Positions 1-7,064 of a DNA stretch of 11,455 nt are shown here, piece after piece. Below the pieces are notes generated by a model that saw only the letters and a program-made list of their open reading frames with translations, was not told the DNA's origin and did not search any database. A program made the position numbers and the translations under genes. The stretch spans positions 1 to 11,455 of the forward strand of contig CAKSGP010000023.1 in NCBI GenBank assembly GCA_934454745.1, read 5' to 3'. Every line of letters begins with the position of its first letter. The first letter of the stretch is position 1. Source of the DNA: an uncultured Clostridia bacterium. GTDB taxonomy: Bacteria; Bacillota; Clostridia; UBA1381.

Positions 1-1
1 G

Positions 2-40
2 ATTGCAGGTGTGGAAAAAGTAACGAGAATAAATCAGTAA
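2..40 (+). CDS. 3' end of an upstream gene, probably dnaN (partial)
   Basis: An open frame enters from the window edge and ends at TAA 38-40, encoding ...IAGVEKVTRINQ. It lies 17 bases before the yaaA-type gene. In Firmicutes the gene before yaaA-recF is dnaN, the DNA polymerase III sliding clamp, so dnaN is the expectation from synteny. The twelve visible residues are not diagnostic: DnaN proteins often end in a hydrophobic PxR-I/L tail, and this end is only loosely similar. Confidence 0.4.
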   Translation: MAGVEKVTRINQ

Positions 41-57
41 AAAGAAAGGTAAACGCT

Positions 58-282
58 ATGGAAAAGACGGAGGTTAAAATAACAACCGAATTTATAAAGC
101 TTGACCAACTGATAAAATATGCTGGGATTGCATATTCGGGTGCGGAGGCAAAGGATATGGTAATAAACGGATATGCATCACTTAACGGAGAGGTATGTAC
201 AATGCGTGGCAAAAAAATACGTCCCGGGGATGTCATAACGCTGGATTTTGAAGACGATTCATTTGAGATTACAGTGGTATAA
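58..282 (+). CDS. yaaA: S4-domain RNA-binding protein YaaA (RlbA-like)
   Basis: This 74-residue protein is almost entirely one S4 domain. The core runs from about residue 13 to 65 (IKLDQLIKYAGIAYSGAEAK ... INGYASLNGEV ... RGKKIRPGDVI), the usual two-helix plus beta-turn RNA-binding fold. The short length and the position directly before recF match the YaaA family, which occurs between dnaN and recF across Firmicutes and is thought to act on ribosome assembly. The frame stays open upstream to the window edge, but ATG 58 is chosen because AAAGAAAGG at 41-49 lies 8 bases before it and the S4 domain starts soon after. The stop overlaps the recF start by one base (TAATG), which points to translational coupling. 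The family call is firm; the exact cellular role is taken from the family. Confidence 0.9.
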   Translation: MEKTEVKITTEFIKLDQLIKYAGIAYSGAEAKDMVINGYASLNGEVCTMRGKKIRPGDVITLDFEDDSFEITVV

Positions 283-1373
283 TGTATATAAAAAAAATTA
301 ACCTTAAAAACTTCCGCAACTACGAGGGGGCGGAGCTTGAATTCTCTCCGCTCACCAACATAATATACGGAAACAATGCACAGGGCAAGACGAATATTCT
401 TGAGGCTGTATACCTCTTTGCACAGGGCAGGAGCCATCGTGCAAAGACCGATAAAGAGCTTGTCCGATTCGGTACGGATTTTGCAGGACTTGCTATTGAG
501 TTCGAGGACAGGAACCGTAAATATATCGGTAAAATGCAGATACTCAAAAACGGACGTAAGGCGGTTAATATTAATCACGTAAATATATTAAAGCTAAGCC
601 AGCTTATGAATTATCTTAATGTGGTTATGTTCTCACCTGAGGACCTTAATATGGTAAAGGGCTCGCCTAATATAAGACGCCGTTTTGCAGATAGTGCAAT
701 AAGCCAGCTTTATCCGTCATACTTGGCAGCACTTATGGAATATAATAAGGTTTTGAATCAAAAGAACAGCCTTTTGCGGACCAATAAGAACAGTATAAAC
801 AATGTTAAAAAAACTCTTTGGATATGGAACGAACAGCTTGCCGGGCTCGCAGAAAAAATAATGAAGGCAAGGCTTGAGTTTACCGAAAACATTTCAGCCG
901 TAGCAAAAGCAATTCAGAACGATATTTCAGGTGAGGTGCTTGATATACAGTATGCACCAAATCTTAAGCTTTCGGATATATCAAAAGAATCTATTTATGA
1001 CTACTTAAATGACCATGCCGACCGTGAGATAGATGCGGTATCATCTTTATACGGAATACAGCGTGATGATATGGAAATATGCGTTGATGGCAGGGAGGCA
1101 AAACTCTTTGCATCACAGGGCCAGCAGAGAACGGCGGCGTTGAGTATGAAAATCGCACAGTCTGATTATATAAACAGCGTAAAGGGTGAATATCCTATAC
1201 TTTTGCTTGATGATATTATGAGTGAGCTTGATATATCACGGCGTATGTATCTTTCGGAGTGCATACGTGACAAGCAGGTGCTTATAACTTCTACTGATAC
1301 CGACCTTGCAGGCAAGGATACAAAAACACGTCAGTTTAAGATAGAGAAAGGAAGGATAACAGATGTTTCTTAA
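282..1373 (+). CDS. recF: DNA replication and repair protein RecF
   Basis: RecF is an SMC/ABC-like ATPase that works with RecO and RecR to load RecA at gapped DNA and stalled forks. The 363-residue length is normal. Visible motifs in order are: N-terminal 'LKNFRNY' (8-14); Walker A GNNAQGKT (30-37); the family motif 'FSPEDLNMVKGSPNIRRRF' (117-135); 'GIQRDD' (258-263); the ABC signature region 'ASQGQQRTAALSMKIA' (277-292); and Walker B/D-loop ILLLDDIMSELD (306-317). All catalytic elements are intact. The gene shares one base with yaaA upstream and overlaps remB by 11 bases, so it is cotranscribed with the replication cluster. Confidence 0.97.
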   Translation: MYIKKINLKNFRNYEGAELEFSPLTNIIYGNNAQGKTNILEAVYLFAQGRSHRAKTDKELVRFGTDFAGLAIEFEDRNRKYIGKMQILKNGRKAVNINHVNILKLSQLMNYLNVVMFSPEDLNMVKGSPNIRRRFADSAISQLYPSYLAALMEYNKVLNQKNSLLRTNKNSINNVKKTLWIWNEQLAGLAEKIMKARLEFTENISAVAKAIQNDISGEVLDIQYAPNLKLSDISKESIYDYLNDHADREIDAVSSLYGIQRDDMEICVDGREAKLFASQGQQRTAALSMKIAQSDYINSVKGEYPILLLDDIMSELDISRRMYLSECIRDKQVLITSTDTDLAGKDTKTRQFKIEKGRITDVS

Positions 1374-1626
1374 AATAAGTAACGACTTTGTTGTCCCTAA
1401 GAGTGAAATAGTGGGTATATTTGATATGGATAATACAACCGTGTCACGTCAGGGCAGGGACTTTCTGCCAAAAGCGGAGAAGGATGGGGAATTGATATAT
1501 TCTGCTGATGATTTGCCAAAATCCTATGTGGTAACGGAGCATAACGGAAAAATTAAGGTGTATCTTTCATCATTTTCGTCAAAGCTTTTAATAAGCCGTG
1601 CCAAATCATCGGGAATGTTAACATAG
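1363..1626 (+). CDS. remB: RemB/YaaB-like regulator (DUF370 family)
   Basis: This 87-residue protein begins MFLKISNDFVVPKSEIVGIF and continues with an acidic turn 'DMDNTTVSRQGRDFL', then 'PKSYVVTEHNGKIKVYLSSFSSKLLISRA'. The pattern matches the small RemA/RemB family, whose members in Bacillus affect extracellular matrix genes and osmoprotection; RemA binds DNA as a ring. Location between recF and gyrB is the standard position for remB (yaaB). The start at 1363 is supported by GGAAGG at 1350-1355, and it overlaps the end of recF by 11 bases. A regulatory role in this organism is inferred from the family only. Confidence 0.85.
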   Translation: MFLKISNDFVVPKSEIVGIFDMDNTTVSRQGRDFLPKAEKDGELIYSADDLPKSYVVTEHNGKIKVYLSSFSSKLLISRAKSSGMLT

Positions 1627-1683
1627 TAAAAAATAAACATTAAATATATTTTTGCCATAGGCACAGGAAGGACTAATATTAAA

Positions 1684-3615
1684 ATGAGTGAAAACAATGT
1701 TGTAGAAACCAAATATGACGAAAACCAAATACAGGTTTTAGAGGGACTTGAAGCAGTAAGAAAGCGACCGGGTATGTATATCGGTTCAGTATCAATAGCA
1801 GGTCTGCACCATCTTGTATATGAAATTGTAGATAATTCTATTGATGAGGCACTGGCAGGATACTGCGATTGCATAAACGTTACGTTAAATCCTGATAACA
1901 CCGTAACCGTAAAGGATAACGGACGTGGTATACCTGTGGGTATTCACCCAACAGAGGGAATCCCCACAGTTCAGGTTGTACTTACAATCCTGCACGCAGG
2001 CGGTAAATTCGGCGGCGGCGGATACAAGGTATCGGGCGGCTTGCATGGTGTTGGTTCATCTGTTGTTAATGCACTTTCGGAGCGCCTTGAGGTAGAGGTA
2101 TCAAACGGCGAGCACGTTTATTACCAGAGCTATGAGCGAGGCAAGCCTACCTGCGAGCTTAAAATTATAGGCGACACGCAAGAAACGGGGACAAAGATAA
2201 CCTTCCTGCCTGACGCGGAGATATTTGAAACTCTTGATTTTGACTATGATGTGCTTTTAAAGCGACTCAGAGAACAGGCATTCTTAAATAAGGGAGTAAG
2301 AATAATATTTACGGATAATCGTCACGAGGAAGTAAGAAGTGAGGAGCTTTACGCCGAGGGCGGTATAAAGGAATTCGTAAGCTACTTAAATGCAACAAAG
2401 GATCCTATTCACGATGAAATAGTATATTTTGAAGCGAAAAAGGGCGACGATATGGAAGTGGAGGTTGCAATGCAATACACCACATCATATTCAGAAACAA
2501 TCCTGAGCTTTGCAAATAATATCCATACTATTGACGGCGGTATGCACGAAACAGGCTTCAAATCAGGCCTTACGCGTGTCCTGAACGATTATGCAAGAAA
2601 GTATAAGCTGTTAAAGGAAAAGGACGATAATCTGTCAGGGGAGGATACCCGTGAGGGACTTACCGTTGTAATCAGTGTAAAGGTTGCTGAGGCACAGTTT
2701 GAGGGACAGACAAAAACAAAGCTTGGAAACAGCGGCGCAAGAACTCTTGTTGAAGGTGCCCTAAACGATAAGCTTGAGGCGTTCCTTGAGGAGAATCCCA
2801 AGATTTCAAGCACAATAATTGAAAAGACTATAAGTGCGTCACGTGCAAGAGAGGCCGCAAGACGTGCAAGAGAAGCATCAAGAAAGAACTCAAACGCAAA
2901 TAATTCGTCACTACTCGGAAAGCTTGCAAGATGTACTGATGAGGGTGCAGATTATGCAGAGCTGTTTATCGTCGAGGGTGATAGTGCGGGCGGTAGTGCA
3001 AAGCAGGGCAGACACAGACGTTATCAGGCTGTTCTACCTCTTTGGGGAAAAATGCTTAACGTAGAAAAGTCAAGAATAGACAAGGTTTATTCAAACGAGA
3101 AGCTATTGCCGATCATTCAGGCACTTGGTGCAGGAATAGGCGAGGATTTTAACCCTGAAAATCTTAAATACGGAAAAATCATCATAATGGCGGATGCCGA
3201 CGTGGACGGTGCTCATATACGTACACTGCTCCTAACCTTCTTCTTCAGATATATGCGTCAGCTTATTGAGGACGGACATATCTATATTGCCCAGCCACCT
3301 CTTTACAAGGTGTATAAGGGTAAAAACAAGGATGTTGTAGAACGCTTTGTTTTTGACGAGGAGGCACGTGATGCGGCAATCGCAGAGCTTGGCAAGGGTG
3401 CTAAGGTTCAGCGTTATAAAGGTCTTGGAGAGATGGACCCGGCTGAGCTCAAGGAAACTACAATGGACCCTGACAAGCGTACACTATTGCGTGTTGATAT
3501 GGAGGATGCAATTGAAGCTGACAGAATATTCACCATACTAATGGGCGAAAAAGTTGAGCCAAGACGTGAATTTATCGAAGCAAATGCCAAGTATGTATCA
3601 AATCTTGATATTTAA
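1684..3615 (+). CDS. gyrB: DNA gyrase subunit B
   Basis: GyrB is the ATPase subunit of the A2B2 gyrase that introduces negative supercoils. At 643 residues it is full length. The GHKL ATPase shows 'VRKRPGMYIGS' (25-35), E47/N51 in 'EIVDNSIDEAL', 'DNGRGIP' (78-84), 'GLHGVGSSVVNALS' (119-132) and the K loop 'QTKTKLGN' (342-349). The Toprim domain has 'EGDSAGGSAKQGR' (431-443) with E431, 'DADVDGAHIRTLL' (504-516) with D504/D506/D508, and 'QRYKGLGEMD' (576-585). In 'PLWGKMLNVEK' (452-462) a Trp replaces the Lys or Arg found in E. coli and Bacillus, a form I associate with many Clostridia. A good SD (AGGAAGGA, 1665-1672) lies 11 bases before the ATG. The 57-base gap after remB shows no obvious terminator, so gyrB is probably cotranscribed. 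gyrA is not in the window. Confidence 0.98.
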   Translation: MSENNVVETKYDENQIQVLEGLEAVRKRPGMYIGSVSIAGLHHLVYEIVDNSIDEALAGYCDCINVTLNPDNTVTVKDNGRGIPVGIHPTEGIPTVQVVLTILHAGGKFGGGGYKVSGGLHGVGSSVVNALSERLEVEVSNGEHVYYQSYERGKPTCELKIIGDTQETGTKITFLPDAEIFETLDFDYDVLLKRLREQAFLNKGVRIIFTDNRHEEVRSEELYAEGGIKEFVSYLNATKDPIHDEIVYFEAKKGDDMEVEVAMQYTTSYSETILSFANNIHTIDGGMHETGFKSGLTRVLNDYARKYKLLKEKDDNLSGEDTREGLTVVISVKVAEAQFEGQTKTKLGNSGARTLVEGALNDKLEAFLEENPKISSTIIEKTISASRAREAARRAREASRKNSNANNSSLLGKLARCTDEGADYAELFIVEGDSAGGSAKQGRHRRYQAVLPLWGKMLNVEKSRIDKVYSNEKLLPIIQALGAGIGEDFNPENLKYGKIIIMADADVDGAHIRTLLLTFFFRYMRQLIEDGHIYIAQPPLYKVYKGKNKDVVERFVFDEEARDAAIAELGKGAKVQRYKGLGEMDPAELKETTMDPDKRTLLRVDMEDAIEADRIFTILMGEKVEPRREFIEANAKYVSNLDI

Positions 3616-3661
3616 ACCAAATGATGTAAGGCAGAAAAACTATATTAATTAACTGAATAAC

Positions 3662-3698
3662 AATCCCCCTTGTTTTATATACTAAAGCAGGGGTGATT
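3662..3698 (+). terminator. Hairpin downstream of gyrB, overlapping the next gene's RBS
   Basis: AATCCCCCT (3662-3670) pairs with AGGGGTGATT (3689-3698), giving nine base pairs with a single bulged T at 3694 and an 18-base loop. TTTTAT-type sequence follows, so it could work as a weak terminator for gyrB. The 3' arm contains AGGGGTGA, the only Shine-Dalgarno for the gene at 3703. The loop holds TATACT (3678-3683), a possible -10 box, but the corresponding -35 is poor. Confidence 0.5.
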
Positions 3699-3702
3699 TT
3701 AT

Positions 3703-4110
3703 ATGTTAAAGCATATAATACTGTTCGGGATAGGCGGTATTATGTATCTTGTAATAGAGCTTTTATGGCGCGGCAGTTCACATTGGACTATGTTTTTCCT
3801 CGGTGGGGGGTGCTTTTTAATCGTAGGACTTTTAAACGAAAAAAATCGTGGCAGAATACCTTTGCTTTTACAAATGCTCTTATCGTCAGTCATTATAACC
3901 GTACTTGAATTTGTTACTGGATTTGTAGTAAATATAAAGCTTGGGCTTAACGTATGGAATTATTATGATATGCCATATAACATTATGGGACAGGTGTGCC
4001 TTTTATATACAGTACTTTGGTTTTTTCTTTCCTTTGCCTGCATAATTGCCGATGATTGGCTTCGCCATATTCTCTTCGGTGAGAAAAAGCAAAAATATCG
4101 CATTATATAA
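3703..4110 (+). CDS. Small four-helix membrane protein, CmpB-type (putative ABC-transporter type IV) family
   Basis: This 135-residue, very hydrophobic protein has about four membrane segments, near residues 4-20, 29-44, 55-76 and 97-116, and a basic C-terminus (GEKKQKYRII). The pattern 'GGIMYLVIELLWRG..HWTMFFLGGGCFLIVGLLNE' followed by 'LEFVTGFVVNIKLGLNVWNYYDMPYNIMGQVCLLYTVLWF' resembles the family named putative ABC-transporter type IV (CmpB-like). Members are small clostridial membrane proteins with no proven transport role. The start is set by AGGGGTGA at 3690-3696. It stands alone between gyrB and the nfn promoter. The membrane topology is clear; the biochemical role is not known. Confidence 0.75.
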   Translation: MLKHIILFGIGGIMYLVIELLWRGSSHWTMFFLGGGCFLIVGLLNEKNRGRIPLLLQMLLSSVIITVLEFVTGFVVNIKLGLNVWNYYDMPYNIMGQVCLLYTVLWFFLSFACIIADDWLRHILFGEKKQKYRII

Positions 4111-4131
4111 GCAGAAATTTAAAAAATACTA

Positions 4132-4160
4132 TTGAATAATAAGGAGAAATGTGATAAAAT
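4132..4160 (+). promoter_or_regulatory. Extended -10 promoter for the nfnAB operon
   Basis: TTGAAT (4132-4137) and TAAAAT (4155-4160) are separated by 17 bases, and TG at 4152-4153 provides an extended -10. Transcription would start near 4167, leaving a leader of about 30 bases before the nfnA ATG at 4197, with the SD AAAGGAAAG at 4179-4187. No operator or riboswitch structure is apparent. Confidence 0.65.
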
Positions 4161-4196
4161 TATGAAGAAATCTTGTGTAAAGGAAAGTGGTTATAG

Positions 4197-5051
4197 ATGG
4201 GATATAAGATAACCGAAAAAAGAATGCTCAATCCTACCGTATTTTTAATGGAGGTTGAGGCACCGTTAGTTGCACGAAAGGCAGAGCCGGGACAGTTCGT
4301 CATATTGCGAATTGACGAAAATGGCGAACGTGTACCGTTTACGGTTGCGGATTTTGATAGGGAGAAGGGAACAATTACAGTAATTATACAGATCGTGGGT
4401 AAAACAACACGCGACCTTGCAGAGCTTGAAGCAGGTGATGAGCTTTTGGATTTTGCAGGTCCTCTCGGACAGCCTACACCTCTTGACGGAATTAAGAAGG
4501 TTGCCGTAATCGGAGGCGGCTTGGGTACTGCTATTGCATATCCTCAGGCTAAAAAGCTTCACGAACTTGGGGCAGAGGTTACGGTTATAACAGGCTTCAG
4601 AAACAAAGAGCTAATAATACTTGAAGACGAGCTTAAAAAGATCGCAGATAAGCTGGTAGTTGCAACAGACGACGGCTCAAACGGAACGCAGGGCTTTGTT
4701 ACGGATATGCTTGAGAAAGAAATCCTTGCAGGTGAGAAGTTTGACGAGGTTATAGCAATCGGTCCACTTGTTATGATGAAATTTGTATGTAAGCTTACAG
4801 AAAAGTATAACATACCTACAACCGTAAGCCTTAACCCTGTTATGATAGACGGAACGGGAATGTGTGGCGGTTGCCGTGTTATAGTTGGCGGCGAAACAAA
4901 GTTTGCCTGCGTTGACGGCCCTGATTTTGATGGTCACAAGGTTGATTGGGACAGTGCTATGAAGCGTGGTAGGATGTATGCTGATTTTGAAAAGCGATCC
5001 TGTGACGAGGGTCATTGCAGAATTGGAAGAACTCATAAATATAAGGATTAA
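4197..5051 (+). CDS. nfnA: NfnA-type FAD/[2Fe-2S] subunit of ferredoxin:NADP oxidoreductase
   Basis: This is the small flavoprotein subunit, related to the PyrK/dihydroorotate dehydrogenase electron-transfer family. With NfnB it couples NADH and reduced ferredoxin to NADP+ reduction by flavin-based electron bifurcation in the cytoplasm of anaerobes. It is 284 residues, the normal length. The FAD-binding 'RVPFTV' is at 45-50, the NAD-binding glycine loop 'GGGLGTA' at 106-112, and the [2Fe-2S] site is D218, C223, C226 and C238 (DGTGMCGGC ... FACVDGPDF), the Asp plus three-Cys ligand set known from this family. The tail 'KRSCDEGHCRIGRTHKYKD' carries two further cysteines (269, 274). The first gene after a good promoter, it is followed by nfnB after 12 bases. 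Databases usually call it a sulfide/dihydroorotate dehydrogenase-like FAD/NAD-binding protein. Confidence 0.92.
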   Translation: MGYKITEKRMLNPTVFLMEVEAPLVARKAEPGQFVILRIDENGERVPFTVADFDREKGTITVIIQIVGKTTRDLAELEAGDELLDFAGPLGQPTPLDGIKKVAVIGGGLGTAIAYPQAKKLHELGAEVTVITGFRNKELIILEDELKKIADKLVVATDDGSNGTQGFVTDMLEKEILAGEKFDEVIAIGPLVMMKFVCKLTEKYNIPTTVSLNPVMIDGTGMCGGCRVIVGGETKFACVDGPDFDGHKVDWDSAMKRGRMYADFEKRSCDEGHCRIGRTHKYKD

Positions 5052-5063
5052 GGAGTTGTTACT

Positions 5064-6455
5064 ATGCCAAATATGAAATTGGAAAAAAATCCGATGCCTG
5101 AACAGGCACCGGACGTGCGAAATAAAAACTTTCTTGAGGTAACAACGGGATATACGGCTGAAATGGCAATAGATGAGGCACAAAGATGCCTTAACTGTAA
5201 ACATAAGCCCTGTATGGAGGGGTGTCCCGTTTCGGTTAAAATACCGGAGTTCCTTTCGTTTATGAAAGACGGCGAATTTGAGAAAGCATATCAGAAAATC
5301 AAAGAAACAAATGCACTTCCTGCTGTCTGCGGCAGAGTGTGTCCTCAGGAAAAGCAGTGTGAGTCAAAGTGCGTAAGAGGAATAAAGGGCGAGCCGGTAG
5401 GTATAGGCAGGCTTGAAAGATTTGCGGCAGATTACCATCTGGCAAATGTTTCGGATAACCCCGAAATACCCGAATCCAACGGAAAAAAGGTTGCAGTTGT
5501 AGGCTCAGGTCCGTCAGGACTTACAGTAGCAGGCGACCTTGCAAAACGTGGATATCAGGTTACTGTATATGAAGCGTTCCATACAGCAGGCGGTGTTCTG
5601 ATGTACGGAATTCCTGAATTCAGACTTCCTAAGGATATAGTTAAGAAGGAAATCGAGAACCTTAAAAAAATGGGTGTTAACATACAGACAAACGTAATTA
5701 TCGGCAGAACATTGACTGTTGATGAACTGTTTAACGAAATGGGTTACGATGCTGTATACATAGGCTCAGGTGCAGGACTTCCCAAGTTTATGGGTATTGA
5801 CGGCGAAAACCTTAACGGTGTATATTCAGCAAACGAATTCTTAACACGTATCAATCTAATGAAGGGTTACAAGTTCCCTGATTTTGATACACCTGTTTAT
5901 GTAGGTAAAAACGTAGCAGTTCTTGGGGGCGGTAACGTTGCAATGGACGCGGCAAGAAGTGCAAAGCGTCTTGGTGCTGAAAATGTATATATAGTATACC
6001 GCAGAGGCAAGGAAGAGCTTCCGGCACGTAAAGAGGAAGTAGAGCATGCAGAGCAGGAGGGAATAGAGTTCAAACTTCTGCAAAATCCTACACGTATTCT
6101 CGGCAATGAGGATGGCTGGGTAGACGGTATGGAGGTTATCAAGATGGAACTTGGTGAGCCTGACGAAAGTGGCAGACGACGCCCTGTTGAAGTAGCAGGA
6201 AGCGAGGAGATTTTAGATGTTGACACGATTGTAGTTGCAATAGGACAAACACCTAATCCCCTTATCAGACAGACTACCGAAGGTCTTGATACTGACAGAA
6301 GAGGCTGCATCATTGCAGATGAGGACGGCTTAACTTCAAAAGAGCACGTATATGCCGGCGGTGATGTTGTAACAGGTGCCGCAACTGTAATTCTTGCAAT
6401 GGGTGCAGGAAAGAAAGCGGCAGATGCGATAGATAAGGAGCTTATGGATAAATAA
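5064..6455 (+). CDS. nfnB: NfnB-type large subunit (GltA / glutamate synthase small-subunit-like)
   Basis: This 463-residue iron-sulfur flavoprotein belongs to the glutamate synthase small-subunit family and is often annotated gltA. The N-terminus holds eight cysteines for two [4Fe-4S] clusters: C42, C45, C50 and C54 (CLNCKHKPCMEGCP), and C89, C93, C99 and C103. The FAD Rossmann motif 'VAVVGSGPSG' is at 143-152. The NADPH motif 'VAVLGGGNVAMDAAR' is at 284-298, with 'YRRGKEELPAR' (312-322) as the likely phosphate contact. The C-terminal FAD motif 'YAGGDVVTGAATVILAMGAG' is at 430-449. Pairing with the NfnA-like gene, and no large glutamate synthase gene nearby, favours NfnAB over GltBD. The SD AAGGAG (5050-5055) overlaps the nfnA stop, so the two are translationally coupled. 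Bifurcating activity is inferred from the family. Confidence 0.93.
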   Translation: MPNMKLEKNPMPEQAPDVRNKNFLEVTTGYTAEMAIDEAQRCLNCKHKPCMEGCPVSVKIPEFLSFMKDGEFEKAYQKIKETNALPAVCGRVCPQEKQCESKCVRGIKGEPVGIGRLERFAADYHLANVSDNPEIPESNGKKVAVVGSGPSGLTVAGDLAKRGYQVTVYEAFHTAGGVLMYGIPEFRLPKDIVKKEIENLKKMGVNIQTNVIIGRTLTVDELFNEMGYDAVYIGSGAGLPKFMGIDGENLNGVYSANEFLTRINLMKGYKFPDFDTPVYVGKNVAVLGGGNVAMDAARSAKRLGAENVYIVYRRGKEELPARKEEVEHAEQEGIEFKLLQNPTRILGNEDGWVDGMEVIKMELGEPDESGRRRPVEVAGSEEILDVDTIVVAIGQTPNPLIRQTTEGLDTDRRGCIIADEDGLTSKEHVYAGGDVVTGAATVILAMGAGKKAADAIDKELMDK

Positions 6456-6482
6456 ACTCTGATTTACAAAGGAGGGAATGCA

Positions 6483-6872
6483 ATGTCTGATTTTTTTGAA
6501 AAGGTATTATCGGGGATAACGAGTTTCACATCCGGGCTGACAAACAGACTTATGTATTCTCTGAAAAAACTGCGTATTAAAAAGCAGATGGAGGATACAC
6601 AATCAAAGAGAATACAGATAATGTCAAATCTTGGCGAGCTTGTATATAATCTTTATACAAAGGGTAATGTAGATATACCCGAATGTGTACCAATGTGCGA
6701 AAAGTTATCGGAGCTTAGCGAAAAAATAACTGCTTTGCAAGCTGAATCGGATAAGATAGAGGTGCAGACAATCGTCCCGAAAAAAGAGGACGAGCCGAAA
6801 ATTGATGCACCTGATACAGCAGTATGCACTGATTATTCCCACCAAGCCGATACTGCATCGGCAGAATTGTAA
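6483..6872 (+). CDS. Small coiled-coil protein of unknown function
   Basis: I do not recognise a named family. The 129 residues start with an amphipathic 'MSDFFEKVLSGITSFTSGLTNRL', followed by a basic helical stretch (26-45), a segment around 'NLGELVYNLYTKG' (49-61), and a likely coiled coil at about 72-95 (CEKLSELSEKITALQAESDK). The C-terminal 30 residues are acidic and low in order. The layout resembles clostridial proteins of the 'FxEKxxxxIxxxG ... GExYY ... LxEIxxLxxQI' type that normally end in a CxxC zinc ribbon, which this one lacks. It sits 27 bases after nfnB with a strong SD (AAAGGAGGG, 6468-6476), so it is probably the last gene of that operon. No transmembrane segment or signal peptide is evident. 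Confidence 0.7.
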   Translation: MSDFFEKVLSGITSFTSGLTNRLMYSLKKLRIKKQMEDTQSKRIQIMSNLGELVYNLYTKGNVDIPECVPMCEKLSELSEKITALQAESDKIEVQTIVPKKEDEPKIDAPDTAVCTDYSHQADTASAEL

Positions 6873-6931
6873 AAAAGTCACCATCGTGACTGTCGTTTCG
6901 CTTCGCTATACTCCAATATGTAGACTTTTTT
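6871..6931. terminator. A/T-tract inverted repeat, probable bidirectional terminator or small dispersed repeat
   Basis: AAAAAAGTC (6871-6879), which begins inside the stop codon of the preceding gene, is the exact inverse of GACTTTTTT (6923-6931). Inside the left end is a short hairpin, AGTCAC-CATC-GTGACT (6876-6891). The terminal T run would suit an intrinsic terminator for the nfn operon. The 43-base interior is longer than in a typical terminator, so a miniature repeat element is an alternative. Confidence 0.5.
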
Positions 6932-6932
6932 G

Positions 6933-6962
6933 CTAATAGGGAATTGAGAAATTTCCTATTAG
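6933..6962. repeat. 13-bp palindrome with GAGA tetraloop
   Basis: CTAATAGGGAATT (6933-6945) pairs with AATTTCCTATTAG (6950-6962) over 13 positions with one G-U pair and a GAGA loop. A T run precedes it, but no T run follows it on either strand, so it is not a standard terminator. It ends about 20 bases upstream of the -35 box of the next operon. Confidence 0.75.
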
Positions 6963-6983
6963 ATAAAAAAACAAAAAATATTG

Positions 6984-7012
6984 TTGAAGAAACGGAAAAA
7001 ATATGATATAAT
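6984..7012 (+). promoter_or_regulatory. Strong promoter of the NifU-like/GGGtGRT operon
   Basis: TTGAAG (6984-6989), a 17-base spacer and a consensus TATAAT (7007-7012) preceded by TG at 7004-7005 give a sigma-A promoter with extended -10. The expected start is near 7019, leaving a leader of about 45 bases. Confidence 0.8.
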
Positions 7013-7046
7013 GTAACCGTTAGCGGTAACAATACCGTTTTGTAAC
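7013..7046. promoter_or_regulatory. Operator-like repeat cluster at the transcription start
   Basis: GTAACCG-TTAG-CGGTAAC (7013-7030) is a 7+4+7 inverted repeat with one A/A mismatch, directly after the -10 box and over the expected start site. GTAAC recurs at 7042-7046, and ACCGTT occurs at both 7016-7021 and 7034-7039. The position fits a repressor site or a 5' RNA hairpin. I do not recognise the cognate regulator. Confidence 0.5.
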
Positions 7047-7064
7047 TTTGAAAGGAGAAAAAAT

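Noticed and set aside
1524..1901. Minus-strand open frame across remB/gyrB
   Set aside because: It lies antisense to two well-supported genes, has no recognisable family or ribosome binding site, and reflects codon bias of the plus-strand genes.
4162..4212. 16-codon upstream reading frame overlapping the nfnA start
   Set aside because: It starts at or before the predicted transcription start (about 4167) and is placed too close to the promoter to be translated from that RNA.
5897..6313. Minus-strand open frame inside nfnB
   Set aside because: Serine/proline-rich translation typical of an antisense shadow; the plus-strand frame is a complete, motif-rich protein.
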